Part shown: positions 1-5,267 of the stretch, piece by piece
Position numbering within the stretch: the stretch's first letter is position 1
How the letters are laid out: each line of letters opens with the position of its first letter
Origin: Firmicutes bacterium CAG:449
Lineage (GTDB): Bacteria; Bacillota_I; Bacilli_A; RFN20; CAG-449
NCBI GenBank assembly: GCA_000432895.1
Contig: FR889440.1
Location: forward strand, 42,126 to 47,392
DNA length: 5,267 nucleotides
Direction of reading: 5' to 3'
Notes under the pieces: generated by a model
What the model was told of the DNA's origin: nothing
Database searches by the model: none
Seen by the model: only the letters and a program-made list of their open reading frames with translations
Program-made: the position numbers and the translations under genes

Positions 1-108
1 GGAACAAAAATGGACTGGTCATTAAATAATAAAACATTTGAAAGTAAATGTAAGGATGATTGGATTAGTAATTTTGAAAAAGTATATAATTCAATTCATG
101 CAATCTAA
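1..108 (+). CDS. C-terminal fragment of an unidentified protein
   Basis: An open frame enters from the left edge and ends at TAA 106-108, giving the last 35 residues of a protein whose body lies outside the window. The tail is hydrophilic and mixed-charge, with aromatic residues in a WISNFEKVYNSI-type segment that looks like a closing amphipathic helix. No membrane segment or family signature is visible and I do not recognise it. It reads in the same direction as everything downstream, and its stop lies 11 bases before the next start codon, so it could be the preceding gene of the same transcription unit. The AAAGGA ribosome binding site of the next gene (107-112) overlaps its stop codon. That it is coding is supported by this spacing and by the uninterrupted frame, but the frame is short. 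Confidence 0.6.
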   Translation, partial: GTKMDWSLNNKTFESKCKDDWISNFEKVYNSIHAI

Positions 109-119
109 AGGATCTTTTA

Positions 120-716
120 ATGAAAACTATTAATCAAACATTTACTAACGAAATTATCATTGAAAAGTCAAAATTTATTGGTATTATTAAACCATTAAAC
201 AATAAAGATGATGTAAAAAATATTCTTAATGAAATAAAGAAAAAATATCCGAAAGCTACACATTATTGCTATGGATATATTGTAAATGGATTACAAAAAT
301 CTAATGATGATGGTGAACCTAGTTCAACAGCAGGCAAGCCTATTCTAGAAACATTGTTAAAAAATGATTTATTTAATGTTATTTTGATTGTTGTTAGATA
401 TTTTGGAGGTATTAAATTAGGTGCAGGTGGACTTACAAGAGCTTATGTAGATAGTGCTAGTCAAACAATAAAAAAATCTATTTTATTAACCAAAAAGGAA
501 GTGGAAATTTATAAAATAAATACTTCTTATGAATTAAATGATGTTTTAAATAGATATTTGATAAAAAAAAGTATTATAGTAATAGATGTTCAATATCTAG
601 AAAATATTGAGTATACAATTTCTTGTGAAAAACTTGATATAGATGATTTGAAAAATTATATGCAAGGAAAAATAGAAATTAGTTTTTTAAGAAAAGAAAA
701 TATACTAGTTAAATAA
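120..716 (+). CDS. yigZ: YigZ/IMPACT family protein (YvyE-like)
   Basis: This 198-residue protein has the usual length and architecture of the bacterial YigZ/YvyE group, related to eukaryotic IMPACT/Yih1. The N-terminal UPF0029 domain (about residues 1-110) shows the family landmarks: EKSKFI at 15-20, ATHYCYGY at 46-53, DDGEPSSTAGKPIL at 63-76, and VVRYFGGIKLGAGGL followed by TRAY at 91-109. The remainder (about 130-195) fits the small C-terminal DUF1949 domain and is much less conserved. Family knowledge: the N-terminal domain has a ribosomal-S5-like fold, and eukaryotic IMPACT modulates Gcn2 kinase. The bacterial role is not established; a cytosolic nucleic-acid- or ribosome-linked function has been suggested. 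The ATG at 120 is supported by AAAGGA at 107-112, seven bases upstream. The next gene starts 10 bases after the stop, implying co-transcription. Family assignment is firm, function is not. Confidence 0.95.
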   Translation: MKTINQTFTNEIIIEKSKFIGIIKPLNNKDDVKNILNEIKKKYPKATHYCYGYIVNGLQKSNDDGEPSSTAGKPILETLLKNDLFNVILIVVRYFGGIKLGAGGLTRAYVDSASQTIKKSILLTKKEVEIYKINTSYELNDVLNRYLIKKSIIVIDVQYLENIEYTISCEKLDIDDLKNYMQGKIEISFLRKENILVK

Positions 717-726
717 GGAGGCTTAT

Positions 727-1635
727 ATGTCAGAAAAAGATGTTTGTCAACAAGAACATAATTGTGATGGAAATTGTTCCTCATGTGGTGAAGCATCACC
801 ATGTTCAGGCGATTGTTCTGAATGCGGAAGTAAAGAGGCATGTGCATCGCAAAATTTAAAATTAAATTTGAATGAATATTCTCATATTAAATCAATAATA
901 GGAGTTGTTTCAGGAAAAGGAGGAGTTGGAAAATCATTGATTTCTTCTTTACTTGCAGTTACTCTTGCTCAAAAAGGATTAAGAGTAGGAATAATGGATG
1001 CAGATATTACTGGACCAAGTATTGCTAAAACATTTAATATTAAACAAAAAGCATATGGTCAAAATAATTTGATTTATCCTTTTATTTCTGAAAAATTTGG
1101 AATCAAAATTATCTCTTCTAATATGATGCTTGAAAATGATGATGATCCAATAATTTGGAGAGGCTCATTAATTTCTTCTTTAGTACAACAATTTTATAAA
1201 GATGTTTTATGGGGTGAATTAGATGTTCTTTTAATTGATATGCCACCAGGAACAGGAGATGTCGCGTTAACAACATTCCAAAGTATTCCTTTAAACGGAA
1301 TAGTTATGGTTACTTCACCTCAAGATTTAGTTTCTTTAATTGTTTCTAAAGCTTGTAAAATGGCGGAAATGATGAATGTTAATATTTTAGGTGTGGTGGA
1401 AAATATGGCTTATGTAGAATGCCCTAATTGTGGAGAAAAGATTTATATGTATGGTAAATCAAAAACAGATGAAATGTTAAAACCATATAATCTTAAAGTT
1501 GTTTCATCTTTACCAATTAATCCAAATTTAACTGAATTAGTAAATAAGGGAGCAATTGAAAATTATAGTGGCCTATATTTAGAAGAATTAGCTAATCAAA
1601 TTATATCGAAAATTAATTTAGGAGAAGGTGATTAA
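727..1635 (+). CDS. mrp: Mrp/NBP35-type P-loop ATPase, iron-sulfur cluster carrier
   Basis: This 302-residue cytosolic ATPase belongs to the Mrp/ApbC/NBP35 family, which binds and transfers 4Fe-4S clusters to apo-proteins. Visible motifs are the deviant Walker A GKGGVGKS (63-70), the switch region MDADITGPS (90-98), the Walker B region IDMPPGTGD (170-178), and the C-terminal CPNC (C232, C235) that bridges a cluster at the dimer interface in this family. There is no N-terminal DUF59/MIP18 domain. In its place residues 1-42 are cysteine-rich, with Cys at 7, 13, 17, 20, 26, 30, 33 and 39, recalling the N-terminal ferredoxin-like cluster site of NBP35 and of clostridial Mrp proteins, but longer. 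The ATG at 727 follows GGAGG (717-721) at five bases, an excellent ribosome binding site. The stop lies one base before the preferred start of the peptidase gene. A role in assembling Fe-S enzymes is inferred from the family. Confidence 0.96.
   Translation: MSEKDVCQQEHNCDGNCSSCGEASPCSGDCSECGSKEACASQNLKLNLNEYSHIKSIIGVVSGKGGVGKSLISSLLAVTLAQKGLRVGIMDADITGPSIAKTFNIKQKAYGQNNLIYPFISEKFGIKIISSNMMLENDDDPIIWRGSLISSLVQQFYKDVLWGELDVLLIDMPPGTGDVALTTFQSIPLNGIVMVTSPQDLVSLIVSKACKMAEMMNVNILGVVENMAYVECPNCGEKIYMYGKSKTDEMLKPYNLKVVSSLPINPNLTELVNKGAIENYSGLYLEELANQIISKINLGEGD
763..840 (+). repeat. Tandem 13-codon cysteine-motif repeat inside mrp
   Basis: Two adjacent 39-base units, 763-801 and 802-840, encode residues 13-25 and 26-38 of the Mrp protein. 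Each unit has the pattern C-x3-C-x2-C-x4 and is followed by a Cys that closes a CxxCx5C set (C26 and C39). Six of 13 residue positions are identical (Cys at unit positions 1, 5 and 8, plus G, S and G). By my count only 20 of 39 bases match, so if this arose by duplication it is old and held by selection on the cysteines rather than a fresh slippage product. Confidence 0.7.
1623..1632 (+). promoter_or_regulatory. Ribosome binding site deciding the pepP start
   Basis: The stretch AGAAGGTGAT matches the extended Shine-Dalgarno consensus (AGGAGGTGAT aligned) at all but one position. Its core ends eight bases before GTG 1637, near ideal spacing. For the alternative upstream GTG at 1628 the only available site is AGGAG at 1620-1624, just three bases away, which is too close to be efficient. 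The site lies entirely within the end of mrp, so translation of the two genes is probably coupled. Confidence 0.6.
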
Positions 1636-1636
1636 A

Positions 1637-2851
1637 GTGAATTTTCAATTAAGAAGAAAAAAGTTGTTAGAAAAAATTAATGAAGGAACAATAATTTTGT
1701 TTTCCGGTAGAGAAATCCATTTTTCTGCTGATGAAGCTTATCCATTTGCAGTTAATAGAAATTTCTATTATTTAACTGGTATTAAACAAAAAGATACCTA
1801 CTTATTTTTAAATAAACAAAAAGAAAAATTATTTATTCTTCCAAATGATGAGAAATTAGCAAGGTGGGTTGGATATAATCTTTTTGTTAATGAAGCAAAA
1901 GATGTTTCTATGTGTGATGATGTAGAAACTTTTGAAAATGAAGATTTCTTAAAAGAAATTGCTCAACAAGAAAAAGTTATTTATTTGGATTTTGAAGAGA
2001 CTTCTTTTTTAGGTGGAGTTAATCAAGCAAAAAGAATTCAAGAAGAATTATTATCATTTAATAAAAATTTAACATTTAAAAATATTCATGATGAAATATT
2101 ATCTTTAAGGGCAGTTAAAGATGAAGATGAAATTAAAGCTTTAAGATATTCTATTGAAATAACTAAAAAATCACTTGAAGCGGTTATGTCTAATATCACA
2201 AAATTAAAAACCGAAAAAGAATGTCAAGCTTTGTTTGAAGAAAGGATTGCTTCTTTAGCAAACGCTAAAACTTCATTTCCAACTATTGCGGCAAGTGGAA
2301 TGAATGCAACAACATTACATTATTCAACAAATAATCAAGAATTTAAATATGAAGATATGATTCTTATGGATTTAGGAGCAAGTGTAAATTTATATAATGC
2401 AGATATTACTAGAACATATCCTCATTTAGGAAAATATTCATCGCTTCAAAAACAAATTTATGAAATAGTTTTAAATTGCAATAAGAAAATAATTGAAATG
2501 ATTAAACCTGGATTAACAATTTTAGATTTACAAAATGAAACAAAAAGATTGTTAGCAGATGGCTTATTAAAAGCAAAAATAATTGAAAACAATGATGAGT
2601 TAAGTGAATATTATTTTCATAATATATCACATCATTTGGGCTTGGATACCCACGATCCAATGAATAGAACTATTCCATTAGTACCAGGAAATGTAATTAC
2701 TGTTGAACCAGGATTATATATAAGAAAATTAGGCATTGGTGTAAGAATTGAAGATGATGTTTTAGTTACTGAAACTGGTTCTGATAATTTAAGCAAAGAT
2801 ATTATAAAAGAAGTTAAAGATATTGAAACTTTTATTGAGGAGCATAAATAA
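1637..2851 (+). CDS. pepP: Aminopeptidase P (Xaa-Pro aminopeptidase, M24B)
   Basis: This cytosolic di-metal (usually manganese) peptidase removes an N-terminal residue that precedes proline. From GTG 1637 it has 404 residues: an AMP_N/creatinase-like N-terminal domain (about 1-125), then the pita-bread M24 catalytic domain (about 155-395). All five metal ligands are present: D245 and D256 (LMDLGAS and NADITRTYP, 11 apart as in E. coli PepP), H332 (SHHLGLDTHD), E357 (TVEPGLY) and E372 (RIEDDV). The likely proton-shuttling second histidine of the SHHLGLDTHD motif is H339. Start choice: a longer frame from GTG 1628 would overlap mrp by eight bases and add three residues. GTG 1637 has the better-spaced ribosome binding site and gives the family-like opening MNFQLRRKKLLEKI. 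The next gene follows with no gap, and its ribosome binding site lies in the last codons here. The enzyme call is secure; the substrate range (dipeptides versus longer peptides) is not visible. Confidence 0.95.
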   Translation: MNFQLRRKKLLEKINEGTIILFSGREIHFSADEAYPFAVNRNFYYLTGIKQKDTYLFLNKQKEKLFILPNDEKLARWVGYNLFVNEAKDVSMCDDVETFENEDFLKEIAQQEKVIYLDFEETSFLGGVNQAKRIQEELLSFNKNLTFKNIHDEILSLRAVKDEDEIKALRYSIEITKKSLEAVMSNITKLKTEKECQALFEERIASLANAKTSFPTIAASGMNATTLHYSTNNQEFKYEDMILMDLGASVNLYNADITRTYPHLGKYSSLQKQIYEIVLNCNKKIIEMIKPGLTILDLQNETKRLLADGLLKAKIIENNDELSEYYFHNISHHLGLDTHDPMNRTIPLVPGNVITVEPGLYIRKLGIGVRIEDDVLVTETGSDNLSKDIIKEVKDIETFIEEHK

Positions 2852-3808
2852 ATGAAAAAAATATTTCCATTAATAATAATTGGAAGTATTTTATGTGGAT
2901 GTTCATTTGATAAAAATGAAAGTGTTCAAAGTGGGAATTATAATAAAGTCCCACTTTTTTTAAATAAAATATATTCTTCAAAAAAATATAAAGTAAATAT
3001 AACAAGTCAAGATAATCAAGAAATAATTGTGGATAATAAATCTTATATTCAAGATGATATTACTTATTTTAAATATGTTTTTAAAGATGGATATCAAGTG
3101 TTTTATAATGATGATGTACAAGAAAAAGAAATTGATTTATCTTTAATAAATAATTTATATTCTATAATTAATGCTAGATATTACAATGCAAATTATTTTT
3201 CATTAGAAAATAATCAATTTATCCTTAAAAATCAATATTTAACTCTTTTTGATACATCATATTTTGGTGATAAATTAACTAGTTTTATTGCATTTTATGA
3301 AGAAAATATTCTAAAAATAATTATAGAAATTGATAATCGAATTATTAATTTTTCTTTTCTTGAAAGTGATGTAACAATTTTACCAAAAAATGTTGATATA
3401 ACTGAATACGATACTTTTTACAAAAAAAATGAAATTTCTTACCAAACATTGTCTGAAAAAATAAAAAACGAAGAAAACTTAGTTTGTATTTTTACTAGCA
3501 ATAAATGTATTGCTTGCGAAAATGCGGAGAGTTTATTTTTTCAATTTGCTTATGAGTATAATTATCGTTTTGTCGATATTGATATCAACAATTTAACTTT
3601 TGAGCAAGAACAAAATATAGTTCAAAATCTTCAAAAATGTTATTCATCACAAGAAAAAGAATTTGTTGATGAAAACTATGAAACATATCCAAATTATTTT
3701 TTAACGCCAACAACAGTAAGATTTAGAACTGGTGATATGAAATATGTTAAATTAGGCTTCAATCAAAATGATGGAAACGCTTTTATAAAAATATGCCTTG
3801 AAAATTAA
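2852..3808 (+). CDS. Predicted lipoprotein with C-terminal thioredoxin-like domain
   Basis: This 318-residue protein opens with a short type II signal peptide: KK at residues 2-3, a hydrophobic stretch (4-14), and the lipobox LCGC with Cys17 as the predicted lipidated residue. It should be anchored on the outer face of the membrane. Residues 20-36 form a polar linker. Residues about 37-200 are a beta-rich, aromatic- and Asn-rich region that I do not recognise; a LolA/LppX-like sheet is only a guess. Residues about 205-318 look thioredoxin-like: a strand (NLVCIFTS), the redox motif C219-I-A-C222, a helix, a second strand (YRFVDIDI), and TPT with the probable cis-proline P286 before a closing strand. 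Further cysteines lie at 15, 212, near 265 and near the C-terminus. The ATG is supported by GAGGAG (2837-2842) nine bases upstream. It follows pepP directly. A thiol-disulfide role at the cell surface is inferred; partners and substrate are unknown. A terminator-like hairpin lies within its linker codons. Confidence 0.85.
   Translation: MKKIFPLIIIGSILCGCSFDKNESVQSGNYNKVPLFLNKIYSSKKYKVNITSQDNQEIIVDNKSYIQDDITYFKYVFKDGYQVFYNDDVQEKEIDLSLINNLYSIINARYYNANYFSLENNQFILKNQYLTLFDTSYFGDKLTSFIAFYEENILKIIIEIDNRIINFSFLESDVTILPKNVDITEYDTFYKKNEISYQTLSEKIKNEENLVCIFTSNKCIACENAESLFFQFAYEYNYRFVDIDINNLTFEQEQNIVQNLQKCYSSQEKEFVDENYETYPNYFLTPTTVRFRTGDMKYVKLGFNQNDGNAFIKICLEN
2928..2961 (+). terminator. Intrinsic-terminator-like hairpin inside the lipoprotein gene
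   Basis: AAAGTGGGA (2928-2936) and TCCCACTTT (2949-2957) are perfect reverse complements. They form a 9-bp stem around a 12-base AT-rich loop (2937-2948), and a run of seven T follows the GC-rich core of the right arm (2955-2961). This is the standard form of a rho-independent terminator on the + strand, and it is the only such structure I found in the window. It sits 76 bases after the lipoprotein start codon, over residues 26-37, the linker after the lipobox where sequence constraint is weak. GGG and CCC runs are rare in this AT-rich sequence. It could act as a partial terminator or a translation-sensitive attenuator, or be a coincidence of codons. Structure is seen; function is inferred. 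Confidence 0.5.
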
Positions 3809-3826
3809 AGTTATTTCTTTCATTAT
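3798..3826 (+). promoter_or_regulatory. Weak sigma-A-type promoter candidate before malQ
   Basis: TTGAAA (3798-3803; five of six bases match the -35 consensus) is followed after 17 bases by CATTAT (3821-3826; four of six match -10). An overlapping TATAAA at 3824-3829 is a closer -10 match, but its 20-base spacing is too long. Transcription would begin around 3833, leaving a leader of under 20 bases that still contains the malQ ribosome binding site AGGAG (3836-3840). It would let malQ be expressed apart from the upstream genes. Such matches are frequent by chance in AT-rich DNA, so confidence is low. Confidence 0.25.
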
Positions 3827-3849
3827 AAAGTCAATAGGAGAAACAATAA

Positions 3850-5267
3850 ATGGAAAGAGGCTCAGGTTTATTAGTTCATATTAGCGAACTTCCATCACGA
3901 CATGGAATTGGAACTTTTGGTAAAGAAGCAAGAAAATTTGTAAGATTTTTAAAAGATTCAAAACAAAAATATTGGCAAATATTACCATTGAATCCCACTA
4001 GTTATGGTGATTCACCATATCAATCATTTTCTGCATTTGCATTAAATCCATATTTTATAGATTTAGATTATCTTGTTAAAGACAAATATTTAACAAAAGA
4101 AGAAGTAAGAAATATTAGAGGTGGGCATAACCCAAATGAAATTGATTATGGAAAAATATATGTGGAAAGATTTTCTATTTTAAAATTAGCATTTTCTCGT
4201 GCATATGAAATAGAAAAAAATAAAATTGATAAGTTCTATAAATATCAAAAAAGATGGCTTGAAGATTATGCCATGTTTATGGTAATTAAAGACTATTTTA
4301 ACGGAAAATCTTTCCAAGAATGGCCACTTGAATATCGTAAACATTCAAAAAAAGCAATAAACAAGATAAAAAATGAACGATATTATGATTATTTGTTTTA
4401 TATTTGGTTACAATTTAAAGCATATTTTCAATATAAAAAATTAAGAAAATATGCGAATAAAAAAGGAATAAAGATTATTGGAGATATGCCTATTTATGTC
4501 TCATTAGATTCTGCTGATGTTTGGGCAAATCCACATCTATTTTTGTTAGATAAAAAAAGACATCCAACAAAAGTTGCAGGAGTACCACCAGATTTCTTTT
4601 CAAAAACAGGACAATTATGGGGGAATCCTCTTTATAATTACGAGTTTTGCAAAAAAAATAATTATAAATGGTGGAAATTACGTTTTAAATCAATGAGTAA
4701 ATTATATGATTTACTAAGAATTGATCATTTTAGAGGATTTGAAAGTTATTGGGAAATACCAAGTGGAGAACAAACTGCGATTAATGGACAATGGATTCAA
4801 GGACCAGGTATAGAACTATTTAATGCTTGTAAAAAAGAAACTTCAAAAATTCAAATAATTGCTGAAGATTTAGGAATTATTACTGATAAAGTTAAGATGC
4901 TAAAGAATGAATGTAATTTTCCAGGATTAAAAGTCTATCAATTTGCTTTTGCTGATTATAAATATACGCAAGAAGAAACAAAATATGAAGAACTAGATAA
5001 TCCATATTTACCTCATAATTATGAAAAGAATTGCGTTGCTTATATTGGAACACATGATAACGATATTGAAGATCATTTTATAGAAGAACATCAAGAAGAA
5101 ATTCCGGCAATGTTAGATTATTTAAAAATAAACAATGTAAATGATATTCATGATACTTTAATCGGTTCACTTATAAGATCTAATGCTGATGTTGTTATTT
5201 TTATGCCACAAGATATTCTAAGATTTGACAAAAATTCTAGAATAAATACGCCAGGCAAAGCAAGCGG
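3850..5267 (+). CDS. malQ: 4-alpha-glucanotransferase (GH77 amylomaltase), 3' end cut by window
   Basis: This cytosolic GH77 enzyme transfers alpha-1,4-glucan segments between maltodextrins, releasing glucose, in maltose/glycogen metabolism. The 472 complete codons present show the family's hallmarks: SGLLVHISELPS (5-16), QILPLNPTSYGDSPYQSFSA (43-62), DMPIYV (212-217), GVPPDFFSKTGQLWGNP (244-260), and RIDHFRGF with the predicted nucleophile D292. AEDLG carries the predicted acid/base E339, and GTHDND carries the third acidic residue D403. The frame reaches the conserved NTPGKAS(G) motif (466 onward) and runs off the window. With a usual length near 500 residues, only some 25-30 residues are missing. 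The ATG at 3850 follows AGGAG (3836-3840) at nine bases, and the opening MERGSGLLVH fits the family. After GTHDND the sequence is IEDHF, where most relatives have T and then a GW/GF pair. No other carbohydrate gene is visible in the window; one may follow downstream. Confidence 0.96.
   Translation, partial: MERGSGLLVHISELPSRHGIGTFGKEARKFVRFLKDSKQKYWQILPLNPTSYGDSPYQSFSAFALNPYFIDLDYLVKDKYLTKEEVRNIRGGHNPNEIDYGKIYVERFSILKLAFSRAYEIEKNKIDKFYKYQKRWLEDYAMFMVIKDYFNGKSFQEWPLEYRKHSKKAINKIKNERYYDYLFYIWLQFKAYFQYKKLRKYANKKGIKIIGDMPIYVSLDSADVWANPHLFLLDKKRHPTKVAGVPPDFFSKTGQLWGNPLYNYEFCKKNNYKWWKLRFKSMSKLYDLLRIDHFRGFESYWEIPSGEQTAINGQWIQGPGIELFNACKKETSKIQIIAEDLGIITDKVKMLKNECNFPGLKVYQFAFADYKYTQEETKYEELDNPYLPHNYEKNCVAYIGTHDNDIEDHFIEEHQEEIPAMLDYLKINNVNDIHDTLIGSLIRSNADVVIFMPQDILRFDKNSRINTPGKAS

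Noticed and set aside
60..90. Possible promoter for yigZ with an exact TATAAT at 85-90
   Set aside because: The best -35 (TTGGAT, 60-65) matches at only three of six positions with a 19-base spacer, and there is no extended -10. TATAAT is common by chance at this base composition.
656..847. 63-codon open frame on the minus strand
   Set aside because: It lies antisense across the end of yigZ and the cysteine-rich start of mrp, both well supported, and its product matches no family I know. It is a shadow of the real genes.
2642..2660. Inverted repeat TTGGAT/ATCCAA in pepP
   Set aside because: The 6-bp stem falls on codons of the conserved LDTHDP catalytic segment and is explained by the protein sequence. 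No T-run or regulatory context follows.
2916..2944. TATAAT in the loop of the lipoprotein-gene hairpin (2939-2944) with ATGAAA 17 bases upstream
   Set aside because: The spacing is right but the -35 is only four of six, and transcription would start inside the coding frame with no evident gene start to serve. Chance matches are expected in such AT-rich DNA.
3809..3849. Possible terminator between the lipoprotein gene and malQ
   Set aside because: Only 4-bp AT-rich pairings (AAAG/CTTT) are present, with no GC core and no T-run. It does not support a terminator.
4121..4133. TGGG/CCCA hairpin in malQ
   Set aside because: It has a four-base-pair stem with a five-base loop and no T-run, deep inside a long gene. 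It is too short to mean anything.
1..5267. Mycoplasma-type genetic code (TGA as tryptophan), suggested by the AT-rich composition
   Set aside because: Tryptophans in all identified proteins are encoded by TGG and no in-frame TGA interrupts them, so there is no sign of reassignment.

Overview
The window is a very AT-rich (roughly 27-30% GC by eye), densely packed stretch of bacterial chromosome. All genes lie on the + strand, and intergenic gaps are between 0 and about 41 bases. Base composition, strong GGAGG-type ribosome binding sites, a short Gram-positive-type lipoprotein signal and the protein families suggest a low-GC member of the Firmicutes/Bacilli-Mollicutes branch, possibly an uncultured gut Erysipelotrichia- or RF39-like lineage. 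That placement is inference. In the five reading frames read, tryptophan is encoded by TGG and no in-frame TGA occurs, so the standard code applies and a Mycoplasma-type code is not needed.

Layout: (1) the last 35 codons of an unidentified protein, ending at 108; (2) a YigZ/IMPACT family protein, 120-716; (3) an Mrp/NBP35-type P-loop ATPase with a cysteine-rich N-terminus, 727-1635; (4) an M24B aminopeptidase P (Xaa-Pro aminopeptidase), best start GTG at 1637, ending at 2851; (5) a predicted lipoprotein with a C-terminal thioredoxin-like domain, 2852-3808; (6) a GH77 4-alpha-glucanotransferase (MalQ), starting at 3850 and cut by the window end about 25-30 residues before its expected C-terminus.

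Genes 2-5 are spaced like one transcription unit: 10, 1 and 0 bases separate successive genes. They do not form an obvious single pathway. The set combines a conserved protein of unclear role, an iron-sulfur cluster carrier, a cytosolic dipeptide-processing peptidase and a surface thiol protein. MalQ follows a 41-base gap that holds a weak promoter candidate, so it may be transcribed separately.

The least expected signal is a perfect 9-bp inverted repeat followed by a T-run at 2928-2961. It has the form of an intrinsic terminator but lies inside the start of the lipoprotein coding sequence, in the linker just after the lipobox. It may be a translation-sensitive attenuator that lowers lipoprotein expression relative to the upstream genes. 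The second is a tandem 13-residue cysteine repeat at the N-terminus of the Mrp protein. No mobile element, CRISPR array, tRNA or rRNA was seen, and there is no clear sign of a wholly new multi-gene system.
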